Assembly (NCBI GenBank): GCA_902779945.1
Contig: CACZDN010000027.1
Coordinates: 1-64,000, forward strand
Direction: 5' to 3'
DNA: 64,000 bases
From: Oscillospiraceae bacterium
Lineage (GTDB): Bacteria > Bacillota > Clostridia > Oscillospirales > Oscillospiraceae
In this document: positions 1 through 9,762 of the stretch, piece by piece
Layout: every line of letters starts with the position of its first letter
How positions within the stretch are numbered: position 1 is the stretch's first letter
Made by a program: the position numbers and the translations under genes
Notes under the pieces: model-generated
The model's database searches: none
What the model was told of the DNA's origin: nothing
The model's input: the letters and a program-made list of their open reading frames with translations, nothing else

Positions 1-3000
1 GCCGGAGAAGACGTAGTTGTAGCGCGCGCTGGAGGTCCTGGTGGGCGTCCTGCCGCTGTACACGGGCATGTTACCGGGGATGACGAGGCCGGTCTGGAGG
101 ACGGCGCCGTCGTAGTTGCGGAAGGTGACGGTGAAGCCGTTGAGAAGGGCGGCCTCGCCGTTGTCGTCCACGACGCCGTAGTCTTTTCTGTCGCTCCTGA
201 AGCTCGCATGGCTGCCGTTGCCGCTCAGGCCGCTGGTGAGTTTCAGACGTTCGCTTCCCCTCGGAGGAGTCTGTACGGTGACGCCGACGGACGCGGCGCT
301 CGTGAGCGTGCCGGTGACCTTGATGAGGTTTCCGTACGGCAGGTAGACGTTGCTGTCCGCCGTGCCGACCCTGTTGCCGCTGACCCCGGGCGCGCCCTGT
401 ACGTTGATGGTGCTGATGCCGGAGTTGTACACGCCGCCGCCGAAGGCCGCATCAAAGTTTGTGGAGGTCGCCAGGTTGCCGGTGATCGAGGCGGACCCGC
501 TCAGGGTGAGGCTGCCGGCGTTGTACACGCCGCCGCCGTGAGCATAGTTGTCGGCGCTCGCCGTGTTGCCGCTTATGCTCGCGTTGTCGGCCATGGTGAA
601 CGTTCCTGCGTTGTTGTACACGCCGGCGCCATTGACATACTGTTTGCCGCTTGCCGTGTTGCCGCTGATGACGGCGCTGCCGGACATGTTGAAGGTGCCG
701 TCTATGACGTACACGCCGCCGCCGAAAACAGATTTGTCGCTTGCCGCAACCGTGTTGCCGGTGATAACAGCACTGCCGGACATGTTGAAGGTGCCGCCGT
801 TACCTTTGACGTACACACCGCCGCCGCTTATCGCCGTGTTGCCGGCGACCGTGCCGCCCTGCATGGTGAGCGCGCCGCCGTTGGCGTATATGCCGCCGCC
901 AGTGGTGTTGTTGCCGCCGGCGATGTAGCCGCCGGTGACCGCGAGAGCGCCCGCGGAGGCCTTGGTGCTGACCGCGGTCGCGCGGCCGTTTTCGTTCAGC
1001 GTGAGGTAGTGGGTGCTGCTGCCGCTGTCCCTGACCGTCAGGTCGCCGGTGCTTTCGACCTTGAAGACGGGGGCGGAGGCGCTGCCGATATACAGGACGC
1101 CGGAGCCGTTCAGGTTGAGGGTGACCGCCTCGTCGATCGTGAGGGTTTCAAGGGTCTCCACATCCCGGAGCAGGGTGACGACGTCCGTGCCGGTCGTCAC
1201 CGCCGCAATGGCTTTTTTGAGAGAGGAGTAGGTAGCCACGTCGATGCGCGCGACCGCCGGGCCCTCCGTCGCGATCATGTACTGCGTTCTGGTATCGGTC
1301 TTGATCGTGGGACTGCTGGCGCGCGCGTCGTCAAGGCTGGTATCGCTGAGGTAGAGGACAACGCCGTCATCGAGTGTGATGATGCCGTGGCTCTCGCCGT
1401 AGTACCCCGCGCCGATGCCCGCGCCGTCGTATTTGCCGCCGATCGCGGTGACCGTGCCGCCGTAGATGCTGACCTCAGCGCCGGCGCCTTTGTAGCCGCC
1501 GCCGATGCCCGCGCCGCGGTCTATACCGGACGCGTTGACCGTGCCGCCGTTGATGATGACCGTGCCGCCTTCGCCATTGTTGCCGCCGCCGATGCCCGCG
1601 CCGTACATGCCGCCGGTCGCGTTGACCATGCCGCCGTAGATGGTGAAACTGTCGCCTTTGCCTAGGTCGCCGCCGCCGATGCCCGCGCCGAATATGCCGC
1701 CGGTCGCGGTGACCTTGCCGCCGTAGACGTTGACCGTGCCGCCGTCGCCGCTGTGGCCACCGCCGATGCCCGCGGCGTGGTCGCCGCCGGTCGCTTTGAC
1801 CGTGCCGCCGTAGACGGTAACATTGCCGCCCGCGCGTTCGCTGCCGCCGCCGATGCCCGCGCCGCCGCCGTTGATGCCCGAGCCGCCGGTCGCGGTGACC
1901 GTGCCGCCGTAGACGGTGACATTGCCGCCGGCGCCACCTAAGCCGCCGCCGATGCCCGCGGCGCCTTCCTCGCATGTCGACGCTGGACTGTCCGCCGTTC
2001 TGCCGGCGTAGAGCGAGCCGTTGCCTTTGACGGTTCCCGTCATGCTGCCGGGGTAGATGTTGAGGGTGTTGTTCTGCGTTACCTTGATGCCCTTCGCCGC
2101 GGTCAGCGTCGCGACGTCGCAGAGGATGAGGTTGACCGTGCCGGTGACCGTGACGCGGCTGGTGATCTCGGTATTCGTGGTCACGACGTACCATCTGGTT
2201 TCGTCCGCAGCGCCCCATGCGGTGCCCGCGGCCTCGCTGTAGACTCTGGTGCTGCCCGTTTTGTCGACGGCCTGGGTCTGAGCGTTCCACTCCCGGTAGT
2301 AGACAAACGGAAGCTCCTTGACCTGCATGTACTGGAAACGTTGCTCCGTACCCTCATAGGCTACGTAGGTCTGGCCGCCGTTCGTGCCCTTGAGAAGCTG
2401 CATACCCACGACGTTGAGGCTGCCGTTTGTGCTGCTTCCGGAGCCCGCGCCGATGCCCATAGCGTCGAACTCGCTGCCGCCGGTCGCGGTGACCGTGCCG
2501 CCAGTGATGAGGACGCTGCCGCCGGCGCCAATGTAGCCGCCGCCGATGCCCGCGGCGTATTCGCCGCCGGTCGCGGTGACCGTGCCGCCGTGGATGGTGA
2601 CGTTGCCGCCTTTGCCTTGGGTGCTGCCGCCACCGATGCCCGCGGCGTATTGGCCGCCGGTCGCGGTGACCTCGCCGCCGTAGATGATGACCGTGCCGCC
2701 GCCCTTCGTGTCTTTGCCGCCGATACCTGCTTCCAACACGCCGCCGGTCGCGGTCAGCGCGCCGGTGCCTTTGATTGCAGCGCCGTGCAGGTTGCCCGCG
2801 CAGATGGTGAGGCTGTTGCCGCCGCCGGTGACGGTGATGCCCTTCGCCGCGGTCAGCTTCGCGTCGTCGAGCAGGATGAGATGGACCTCGCCGCTGACCT
2901 CGATGCGGTCGGTGATGGTGACATTGCCGCCCGCAACGAACCAGGTCACTTCGCCGTCTTTGCCCCAGACGCTGGTGTTCGTGGTCAGGGTTGTGTAGCT

Positions 3001-6000
3001 TGCGAGGGTGAGGGTCTGCGTCTCGGTCTTGTAGTCGACCGCAGGGGCCTTGCCGTTTGCGGTCATGTACCTGTCTCTCGTGTAGTCCCCGGCGTCCGGC
3101 CAGACGATGTTGGCCGGGTCGGTTTCAGGCTTCACGCTGGCGCCGCCGTAGAGGAACACGCCTTTGCCGAGGGTGAGGGTGCCGTTGTCGGAGGAGTTAA
3201 AGCCCGCACCGATGCCGGTGGCGCCGTTGCCGCCGGTCGCTTTGACCGTGCCGCCGTTGATGATGACGCTGCCGCCGGAGCCGAGAAGGCCGCCGCCGAT
3301 GCCCGCGCCGCCGCTGACGCCGGTCGCGGTGACCTTGCCGCCGTTGATGGTGACGCTGCCGCCGTTGCCGATTTGGCCGCCGCCGATGCCCGCGCCGTCA
3401 TCGCCGCCGGTCGCGGTGACCGTGCCGCCGTATACGATGACGCTGCCGCCGGCGCCACTGATGCCGCCGCCGATGCCCGCGCCGCCGCTGTCGCCGCCGG
3501 TCGCGGTGACCTCGCCGCCGTTGATGGTGACGCTGCCGCCGGCGCCAAGGGTGCCGCCGCCGATGCCCGCGCCGCCTCCGCCGCCGGTCGCTTTGACCGT
3601 GCCGCCGTAGACGGTGACATTGCCGCCGGTGCCGCCCATGGTGCCGCCTATGCCCGCGCCGTCTTTATCGCCGCCGGTCGCGGTGACCGTGCCGCCGTAG
3701 ATGAAGACATCGCCGCCGCTGCCGTTCATGCCGCCGCCGATGCCCGCGCCGAATATGCCGCCGGTCGCTTTGACCGTGCCGCCGTGGACGTTGACCGTGC
3801 CAGCATTTCTGGCGCTACCGGAATCGACGCCGCCGATGCCCGCGAAATTGTCAGTGCCTCTCGCGGTCAGCGCGCCGGTGCCTGCGACGGTATCGCTCAG
3901 GCTGCCGGGGTAGATGTTGAGGGTGTTGCCGTTCTCAACCGTGATGCCCGCTTTCGCGATCAGTCTCGCGCCGTCGAGCAGGATGAGGTTGACCTCGCCG
4001 GTGACCGTGACGCGGTCGGTGATGGTGACGTCCGTGCCGGTGGGGACGACGTACCAGCCGCCGGCGGTCCACGCCTTGGTATTCGCTTTGACCTCGGTGT
4101 AGTAGTTGATGGTGTCGGTGCCGGTCGTGACGACCGCGCCGCTTGCGCTGTGGGTGATGTAGCTGACCTTTGCCATGCCCTCCTTCACGGTCATGTACGG
4201 ATAGCGGGCATAATCGCTGCCGGTTTTCGGGATATACGCGGCTTTATCCGCCGTATTGCCGCCGAGGACAACACGGTCAGCACCGACGGTGAGGGAGCCG
4301 TGGCTCTCGCCGTTGAAGCCCGCGCCGCCGCCGATGCCCGCGCCGCTGCCGCCGCCGGTCGCGGTGACCTTGCCGCCGTAGATGGTGACGTTGCCGCCGG
4401 GGCCGCAGTTGCCGCCGCCGATACCCGCGCCGCCGCCGATGCCCGCGGCGCAGTCGCCGCCTTGCGCGTTGACCGTGCCGCCGTGGATGGTGACACTGCC
4501 GCCGGCGCCGTTTTCGCCGCCGCCGATGCCCGCGCCGTTTTCGCCGCCGATCGCGGTGATACTGCCGCCGTGGATGTTGACCGTACCGCCGGTGGCATTG
4601 CCGTTGCCGCCGATGCCCGCAGCGTAACTCTGGCATGTCGACGCTGGATCGTCCGCCGTTCTGCCGGCGTAGAGCTTGCCCATATTCTCGCCATCGCTCT
4701 GGGCGTAGATGTTGAGGGTCTTGCCGGAGTTTACCGTGATGCCCGCTTTCGCGGTCAGCGTCGCGTCGTCACCGAGGATGAGGTTGGCCGTGCCGGTGAC
4801 CGTGATGCATCCGGTGATCTCAACGTTCGTTCCGGTCACGACGTACCAGCCGGAGGTCCATTCCGCTGCGCTGTTTGCGTTCAGGAGGACATAGCTATAG
4901 CATGTGCCGGTCTTCGGTACCGGGGCGCCGCCCTCGACGACGTAATACACATAGTCCACCGGGGCCGGGCCCTGGGTGCGCATGTACTGGTATCTGGTCC
5001 CGTTGGGGTCGTCAATCTTCTGCGTGGGATTCGGATAGTCGCCGCCGTATACGACCACACTGGCCGCGACGGTGAGGGTGCCGTTGTTGTCGATGGCGGT
5101 GTTGCTGCTGCCCTGACCGATGCCCATGCCGCGGCTGTCGCCGTTGCTGCTGCCGGTTGCGGTGACCGTGCCGCCGTTGATGGTAACGCTGCCGCCGGCG
5201 CCGTTGGAGCCCGCGCCGCCGCCGATGCCCGCGCCGCCATTGTTGCCGGTCGCGGTAACCGTGCCGCCGTAGATGTTGACCGTGCCGCTGTTGCCGTCGG
5301 CGCTCGCGCCGCTGCCGATGCCCGCGCCTCTATCGCCGCCGGTCGCGTTGACCGTGCCGCCGTAGATGGTGACGCTGCCGCCGGCGCCTTCGCTGCCGCC
5401 GCCGATGCCCGCGCCGTTATCGCCGCCGATCGCTTTGACCGTGCCGCCGTGGATGGTGACCGGGCCGCCGACGCCGCCTATGCCGCCGCCAATGCCCGCG
5501 CCGTCGTTGCCGGTCGCGGTAACCGTGCCGCCGTAGATGTTGACCGTGCCGCCGGCACCCAAGTTGCCGCCGCCGATGCCCGCGCCGCCGTTTTTGCCGC
5601 CGGTCGCGGTGACCGTGCCGCCGTGGATGTTGACCGTGCCGCCTTTTTGTTCATCGCCGCCGCCGATGCCTGCGGCGTTAATAGTGCATGTTGACGCTTC
5701 ATTGTCCGCCGTTCTGCCGGCGTAGAGCGCGCCGTTGCCTGTGACGTTCGCGCTCAGGCTGCTGGGGTAGATGTTGAGGGTCTTGCCGGAGTTTACCGTG
5801 ATGCCCGCATTCGCCGTCAGCTTCGCGCCGTCGCAGAGGATGAGGTTGGCCGTGCCGGTGACCGTGACGCGGTCGGTGATCTCAACGTCCGTGCCTGTCA
5901 CGACGTACCAGCCGGAGGTCCAGTTCACGTCGGTGGTATCCACCACGGTGTAGCGGACGCATTCGCCGGACTTCGCCGCGCCCGTCGTCGGGTCGTGGTC

Positions 6001-7152
6001 GATGTAGGTGACCGGGGTCATGGGCTCCGCCACAGCCATGTACCGATAGCGGGTGTAGCCGCCCTGCTGGGTCGGATTGTTGTCGCTGCCCGCGCCGATA
6101 CCCATGCCGCCGCTGTTGCCGGTCGCGGTAACCTCGCCGCCGTAGATGAAGACCTCGCCGCCGGAGCCGTTGTAGCCGCCGCCGATGCCCGCGCCGCCCG
6201 AGCCGCCGGTTGCGGTGACCTCGCCGCCGTAGACGGTGACGTTGCCGCCGGAGCCGCCGGAGCCGCCGCCGTAGCCGCCGCCGATGCCCGCGCCGCCGCC
6301 TGAGCCGCCGGTCGCGGTGACCGTGCCGCCGTAGATGAAGACATCGCCGCCGCTGCCGTTCATGCCGCCGCCGATGCCCGCGCCGAATATGCCGCCGGTC
6401 GCGTCGACCTTGCCGCCGTAGACGTTGACCGTGCCGCCGTTGCCGTAGGCGTCCGCGCCGCCGCCGATGCCCGCGACTTCGTCGCCGGCGGTCGCGGTCA
6501 GCGTGCCCATTGTGCTTTCATCGTCGCTCTGGGCGTAGATGTTGAGGATGTTGCCGGAGCTTACCGTGATGCCCGCATTCGCCGTCAGCTTCGCGCCGTT
6601 GCAGAGGATGAGGTGGACCGTGCCGGTGACCTCGATGCGGTCGGCGATCTCAACGTTCGTTCCGGTCACGACGTACCAGCCGTCATCCCACGCGGTGGAG
6701 CTGCCATTCGTGACGGGAGTATAGTCCATGCACGCGCTTACAGTTTCGACCGCCGTGCCATTCCATGCCTGATAATAAACAGGATCAAGCTCCTGTGTCG
6801 CGAAGGTCTCCAGATCGCTCACCGTGGCGAGGAGCAGGACGAGCTCTTCTTCCTCCTCGTCTTCATCGCCCTCGGGCTCGTCCGGGGTCTCCGGTTCGTC
6901 CGGGGTGTCCGGCGTCTCCGGCTCGTCCGGGGTGTCCGGCTCGTCCGGGGTGTCCGGGATCTCCGGGGTCTCGTCCGGGATCTCCTCGATCGCCGGCTCT
7001 TCCTCGACGGCTTCGATGCCGTCGTCCTCCTCCCCCGCCGGTTCCGGCGCGGGCGTATCGTCCCCGGCGATCTCAATGCCGGGGTCGTCCCCGTTATAGA
7101 TGTAGACGGGGTCGCCGTCCTCGATGTACACGACGGTTCGTGTTGCCTGCAT
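1..7152 (-). CDS. Giant cell-surface repeat protein, 3' end beyond window (at least 2384 aa)
   Basis: The minus-strand frame is open from an ATG at 7152 (GGGAGG, 8 nt spacing; in-frame stop upstream at 7249-7251) to the left edge. No classical signal peptide is visible. Residues about 20-100 are acidic and carry DEPETPDTP-type repeats. Six modules then follow, each opening with a WYVVTGTxVEI..LILCDGAKLTA segment (near 6670, 5900, 4830, 4050, 2930 and 2180). Each continues in tandem blades of the type GGTVTATGG..GAGIGGG. Near 950-420 there are GGGVYN..GNTAS repeats like those of autotransporter or POMP-type beta-helices. At 80-1 an InlB-like segment ends in YNYVFSG. It is probably an exported beta-solenoid adhesin. 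The C-terminal anchor is not visible and its ligand is unknown. The long plus-strand ORFs here are shadows of the Gly/Thr-rich codons. Confidence 0.85.
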   Translation of the reverse strand, partial: MQATRTVVYIEDGDPVYIYNGDDPGIEIAGDDTPAPEPAGEEDDGIEAVEEEPAIEEIPDETPEIPDTPDEPDTPDEPETPDTPDEPETPDEPEGDEDEEEEELVLLLATVSDLETFATQELDPVYYQAWNGTAVETVSACMDYTPVTNGSSTAWDDGWYVVTGTNVEIADRIEVTGTVHLILCNGAKLTANAGITVSSGNILNIYAQSDDESTMGTLTATAGDEVAGIGGGADAYGNGGTVNVYGGKVDATGGIFGAGIGGGMNGSGGDVFIYGGTVTATGGSGGGAGIGGGYGGGSGGSGGNVTVYGGEVTATGGSGGAGIGGGYNGSGGEVFIYGGEVTATGNSGGMGIGAGSDNNPTQQGGYTRYRYMAVAEPMTPVTYIDHDPTTGAAKSGECVRYTVVDTTDVNWTSGWYVVTGTDVEITDRVTVTGTANLILCDGAKLTANAGITVNSGKTLNIYPSSLSANVTGNGALYAGRTADNEASTCTINAAGIGGGDEQKGGTVNIHGGTVTATGGKNGGAGIGGGNLGAGGTVNIYGGTVTATGNDGAGIGGGIGGVGGPVTIHGGTVKAIGGDNGAGIGGGSEGAGGSVTIYGGTVNATGGDRGAGIGSGASADGNSGTVNIYGGTVTATGNNGGAGIGGGAGSNGAGGSVTINGGTVTATGSSNGDSRGMGIGQGSSNTAIDNNGTLTVAASVVVYGGDYPNPTQKIDDPNGTRYQYMRTQGPAPVDYVYYVVEGGAPVPKTGTCYSYVLLNANSAAEWTSGWYVVTGTNVEITGCITVTGTANLILGDDATLTAKAGITVNSGKTLNIYAQSDGENMGKLYAGRTADDPASTCQSYAAGIGGNGNATGGTVNIHGGSITAIGGENGAGIGGGENGAGGSVTIHGGTVNAQGGDCAAGIGGGAGIGGGNCGPGGNVTIYGGKVTATGGGSGAGIGGGAGFNGESHGSLTVGADRVVLGGNTADKAAYIPKTGSDYARYPYMTVKEGMAKVSYITHSASGAVVTTGTDTINYYTEVKANTKAWTAGGWYVVPTGTDVTITDRVTVTGEVNLILLDGARLIAKAGITVENGNTLNIYPGSLSDTVAGTGALTARGTDNFAGIGGVDSGSARNAGTVNVHGGTVKATGGIFGAGIGGGMNGSGGDVFIYGGTVTATGGDKDGAGIGGTMGGTGGNVTVYGGTVKATGGGGGAGIGGGTLGAGGSVTINGGEVTATGGDSGGAGIGGGISGAGGSVIVYGGTVTATGGDDGAGIGGGQIGNGGSVTINGGKVTATGVSGGAGIGGGLLGSGGSVIINGGTVKATGGNGATGIGAGFNSSDNGTLTLGKGVFLYGGASVKPETDPANIVWPDAGDYTRDRYMTANGKAPAVDYKTETQTLTLASYTTLTTNTSVWGKDGEVTWFVAGGNVTITDRIEVSGEVHLILLDDAKLTAAKGITVTGGGNSLTICAGNLHGAAIKGTGALTATGGVLEAGIGGKDTKGGGTVIIYGGEVTATGGQYAAGIGGGSTQGKGGNVTIHGGTVTATGGEYAAGIGGGYIGAGGSVLITGGTVTATGGSEFDAMGIGAGSGSSTNGSLNVVGMQLLKGTNGGQTYVAYEGTEQRFQYMQVKELPFVYYREWNAQTQAVDKTGSTRVYSEAAGTAWGAADETRWYVVTTNTEITSRVTVTGTVNLILCDVATLTAAKGIKVTQNNTLNIYPGSMTGTVKGNGSLYAGRTADSPASTCEEGAAGIGGGLGGAGGNVTVYGGTVTATGGSGINGGGAGIGGGSERAGGNVTVYGGTVKATGGDHAAGIGGGHSGDGGTVNVYGGKVTATGGIFGAGIGGGDLGKGDSFTIYGGMVNATGGMYGAGIGGGNNGEGGTVIINGGTVNASGIDRGAGIGGGYKGAGAEVSIYGGTVTAIGGKYDGAGIGAGYYGESHGIITLDDGVVLYLSDTSLDDARASSPTIKTDTRTQYMIATEGPAVARIDVATYSSLKKAIAAVTTGTDVVTLLRDVETLETLTIDEAVTLNLNGSGVLYIGSASAPVFKVESTGDLTVRDSGSSTHYLTLNENGRATAVSTKASAGALAVTGGYIAGGNNTTGGGIYANGGALTMQGGTVAGNTAISGGGVYVKGNGGTFNMSGSAVITGNTVAASDKSVFGGGVYVIDGTFNMSGSAVISGNTASGKQYVNGAGVYNNAGTFTMADNASISGNTASADNYAHGGGVYNAGSLTLSGSASITGNLATSTNFDAAFGGGVYNSGISTINVQGAPGVSGNRVGTADSNVYLPYGNLIKVTGTLTSAASVGVTVQTPPRGSERLKLTSGLSGNGSHASFRSDRKDYGVVDDNGEAALLNGFTVTFRNYDGAVLQTGLVIPGNMPVYSGRTPTRTSSARYNYVFSG

Positions 7153-7337
7153 GATTATTACCTCCCTGTAGGAAGATTTTTCCTGACACAGTAATGCCGG
7201 CCCTGCGGTGATGACCGCCGCAATGGGTGTGTCCGTATATACCCCAATTTATGGTATGTTGTTTCATTAATTTTACCATGCCCCCGCCCCACCGTCAAGC
7301 AAATACACCGCCGCTTCGCCAAAAATCCCGCGCCGGG

Positions 7338-7366
7338 TTGTGCATTCTTTCCATCTGTGGTATGAT
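7338..7366 (+). promoter_or_regulatory. Sigma-A-type promoter for the 7.4-9.6 kb cluster
   Basis: TTGTGC and TATGAT are separated by 17 nt and lie 32 nt before the chosen start of the membrane-protein gene. Confidence 0.6.
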
Positions 7367-7397
7367 GGGGCCATCCTGTATGATTGAGGGCATGTGT

Positions 7398-7889
7398 ATG
7401 GAAAGCTTGCTGCGGCGTTATCAGATTTCGCTTGTCACACTCGGGACCGGGGTCATCCTGTTCGGCGCGTGGAGCGCGGCGAAGACGATGCTGTATTTTA
7501 TCGTCCGGCCGGAGCTGAATGTGGACTTCGGCCCGGAGTATGACCCGAGGACGGTCCTGCTCATCGAGATCGTCGCGTTCGGCTTTGTCGGGCTGATTCT
7601 GCTGGGTGATCTGCTGCTGCGCCTGTATGTGGGCCGCGCGGCGAGGGCCGAGGGGATGGGCAGGCGGCGCTCCAGCGCCTACCTCTATATCACCGGCGTC
7701 ATGATCCTGTTCAGCGTGTTCAGCGCCGGAAGCTCGCTGTACTTCTCCCTTACCGGCGCGGGCGACAGTCAGAACCTGCTGGACTTCGCGGTGTCCTTCG
7801 TCGTCGATGTGACCTCGATCGCGATCATGACACGGCTCATCGTCACCGCGCGGCGCGTCCGGCGCCTGCGCGCAGAGCTGGAGGGCTGA
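7398..7889 (+). CDS. Integral membrane protein, function unknown (163 aa)
   Basis: I do not recognise the family. The start at 7398 is preferred over ATGs at 7380 and 7392 because GAGGG lies 7 nt before it. Hydrophobic segments near residues 10-33, 50-72, 90-112 and 125-142 suggest four membrane spans. Basic clusters (RRR) lie between spans 2 and 3 and at the C-terminus, which would face the cytoplasm. It ends 3 nt before the DUF6765 gene, so the two are probably co-transcribed and co-functional. Confidence 0.7.
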   Translation: MESLLRRYQISLVTLGTGVILFGAWSAAKTMLYFIVRPELNVDFGPEYDPRTVLLIEIVAFGFVGLILLGDLLLRLYVGRAARAEGMGRRRSSAYLYITGVMILFSVFSAGSSLYFSLTGAGDSQNLLDFAVSFVVDVTSIAIMTRLIVTARRVRRLRAELEG

Positions 7890-7892
7890 GAC

Positions 7893-9050
7893 ATGCAGAA
7901 GGATTTTCACTATTACGCCACCTATTGCGCCGCGCAGCTTGCGGGCTACAGTCACGAGGACAGTCTCGCGGTCGCCTGGAGCGCGCAGTTCGTGGACTGC
8001 TGCACGAGGACGCTGCTGTCCAGTCTCAGCGCCCCCCTCTCCGCCGCGACCACACAGCTCCAGCTCGAGCTCATGAACGCGCGCACCGACCTCGTCGGCC
8101 TCCAGGACATCACGCGCATCTGGGCCTCCTTTCACTTCCTGCCCGGCGATCTGTACGCGCAGACAACGAAGGCGTCACGCCTGTATCAGAGCAAGTACCG
8201 CCTGATCTGCAACCCCAACGGCGCACTGCTGCGGGATACCGTGGAGCTCGCCAAAGGCGGCAGCCTGCAGAGCGCGGGCATCGCCATGCATGTGCTGGCC
8301 GATACCTGGGCGCACCGGTATTTCGCGGGCACGCCGTCGCTGGTCATCAACAACACGAACTTCTATTTCTACGAGCTCCTGCCCGACGGGGAGGAGCGGC
8401 CCGTCGTCTTCCGCCACAGCCCCGGCAGCCCCGACGATGTGGAGCACGGCGTCTACAACGGCAGTATCTACCAGAGCAGCGAGAACTCCATCATGAATCT
8501 CGGCCACGGGCGCGCCGGGCATCTGCCGGACTACAGCTACATCCGCTACAAGTATCTGCCCGCCTGGGCCGGGTACCGGGAGATCGTCAAGGACAACCCC
8601 GCGGACTACTACCGCGCGTTCTGCCAGATGGTGTACGCGCTGAAATACCTGCGCGGCGACGTCGAGGCGTTCGAGACGGAGGTCTACGACACGCAGGCTG
8701 CGGCGCCGTTCGAGGCGGAGATCCGCGCCTTTCTCAAAAAGCGCCAGCCGGACGCCTGCGCGGACTGGAGGGCGCTGGGCGAACGGCTCTCCGGGCAGGC
8801 GGTGCCGGACTTTGACATGGAAGCCCGGCAGGCGGAATACCGCAGCGCGCCGGTGGATGGGAAGGACCGGACCTTCCTGGGCCGCTTCTTCCTCGCCGCG
8901 ATGGCGCAGAAGAGCATGGTCACAAACAAGATCTTCAAATCCGGGAGCCTGCTGGCCGGCTTCTCGGTGGACTACTCCGAGAAGGGCTTCAAGGGCATAC
9001 GCGATTTCATCAAGCTGGTCGAGGCGCAGAGAGGAGGGCAGCAGAAATGA
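7893..9050 (+). CDS. DUF6765 family protein (385 aa)
   Basis: The opening MQKDFHYYATYCAAQLAGYS and the histidine-rich core match DUF6765 proteins, which resemble the zinc-dependent phospholipase C / S1-P1 helical fold. His6, His81 (SFHFLP) and H133-x3-D137-x3-H141 (HVLADTWAH) are plausible metal ligands. There is no signal peptide or membrane span, so it is probably cytoplasmic or peripheral. Membrane-protein genes flank it on both sides (3 nt upstream, 4-nt ATGA overlap downstream), suggesting a role at the membrane. The hydrolase activity is inference. The family name is a recollection from sequence pattern. Confidence 0.7.
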   Translation: MQKDFHYYATYCAAQLAGYSHEDSLAVAWSAQFVDCCTRTLLSSLSAPLSAATTQLQLELMNARTDLVGLQDITRIWASFHFLPGDLYAQTTKASRLYQSKYRLICNPNGALLRDTVELAKGGSLQSAGIAMHVLADTWAHRYFAGTPSLVINNTNFYFYELLPDGEERPVVFRHSPGSPDDVEHGVYNGSIYQSSENSIMNLGHGRAGHLPDYSYIRYKYLPAWAGYREIVKDNPADYYRAFCQMVYALKYLRGDVEAFETEVYDTQAAAPFEAEIRAFLKKRQPDACADWRALGERLSGQAVPDFDMEARQAEYRSAPVDGKDRTFLGRFFLAAMAQKSMVTNKIFKSGSLLAGFSVDYSEKGFKGIRDFIKLVEAQRGGQQK

Positions 9051-9589
9051 CGAATATACAGCGGGTGAAAAAGGTCCTGCAGGCGCTGCTCATGATGCTG
9101 TGCGCCTTCATCATGGCCGCGGACCCGGAGGACGGGTATTACATCGTCGCGATCATCGTGTGCTTCGGCGTGATTCTGTACGGCCTGCGCAGGCTGGTGT
9201 ATTACTGCACGATGGCGCGGCACATGGTCGGCGGCAACGCCAATCTGTACATCGGCATCATTGTGCTGGACCTCGGCGTCTTTATCCTGACGACGGCGGA
9301 CGATCCCAGGCTCTTCATCGTCATCTACCTGCTCGGCGTCCACGCGTTCACGGGCGCAATGGGCGTCATGCGCGCGCTCGAGGCGCGGCGCTACGGCTCC
9401 CCCGCCTGGAAATGGAGCTTTGCCGACGGGCTCGCCAATCTCATCGTCGCGGTGCTGGCGGTGATCGCAGGGCTGTTTTTGAAGTCGAACACGGATCTCT
9501 CCTATCTCTTCGCCGCGTGCCTGTTCTATTCGGCCTGCGCCCATATCGTCACCGCCTGCCGCAAGACCGCGATCGTGTATATCCAGTAA
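9047..9589 (+). CDS. Multi-pass membrane protein, function unknown (180 aa)
   Basis: It overlaps the DUF6765 stop by 4 nt, a translational-coupling arrangement. About six hydrophobic helices (near residues 10-24, 28-50, 64-82, 85-105, 125-143 and 150-168) are seen. The size and layout resemble HdeD/DUF308-like small membrane proteins, but I cannot confirm that family. It is the last gene of the three-gene cluster. The tRNA promoter starts 19 nt downstream. Confidence 0.7.
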   Translation: MTNIQRVKKVLQALLMMLCAFIMAADPEDGYYIVAIIVCFGVILYGLRRLVYYCTMARHMVGGNANLYIGIIVLDLGVFILTTADDPRLFIVIYLLGVHAFTGAMGVMRALEARRYGSPAWKWSFADGLANLIVAVLAVIAGLFLKSNTDLSYLFAACLFYSACAHIVTACRKTAIVYIQ

Positions 9590-9608
9590 AAAATCATCAT
9601 TCTGGGTG

Positions 9609-9637
9609 TTGACAAGCGGGGATGAATCTGGTATATT
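9609..9637 (+). promoter_or_regulatory. Promoter of the tRNA-Met / tRNA-Glu pair
   Basis: A consensus TTGACA lies 17 nt before TATATT, 15 nt upstream of the tRNA-Met 5' end. Confidence 0.8.
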
Positions 9638-9652
9638 ACCTATGCTGTTTAC

Positions 9653-9729
9653 GGCGGCATAGCTCAGTTGGCCAGAGCATTCGGTTCATACCCGAAGTGT
9701 CCCCGGTTCGAATCCAGGTGCCGCTACCA
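9653..9729 (+). tRNA. tRNA-Met (CAT)
   Basis: A 77-nt cloverleaf with encoded CCA. The acceptor GGCGGCA pairs with TGCCGCT (G-U at 1:72). The anticodon loop TTCATAC reads CAT. The T-loop is TTCGAAT, with one C-A mismatch in its stem. There is no C1-A72 mismatch, so an elongator rather than initiator tRNA is likely. A CAT anticodon modified to read Ile AUA cannot be excluded. Confidence 0.9.
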
Positions 9730-9731
9730 GT

Positions 9732-9758
9732 AAGGCGCAGCAAATACGCTGCGCCTTT
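9732..9758 (+). terminator. Hairpin between the two tRNA genes
   Basis: AAGGCGCAGC and GCTGCGCCTT form a 10-bp stem with a 6-nt loop, followed by only a short T run. It may act as a processing or partial termination signal, since tRNA-Glu begins 5 nt later with no clear promoter of its own. Confidence 0.5.
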
Positions 9759-9762
9759 GTTC

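Noticed and set aside
208-5694. Plus-strand ORFs of 485 aa (208-1665) and 1117 aa (2341-5694)
   Set aside because: They are the complement of the Gly/Thr-rich repeat frame; translation is a monotonous AADARA/GRGDRAAVDG pattern with no ribosome sites, while the minus frame gives recognised modules.
7158-8135. 325-aa minus-strand ORF opposite the 7.4-8.1 kb genes
   Set aside because: Antisense to the membrane-protein and DUF6765 genes; Arg/Asp-rich composition without domains.
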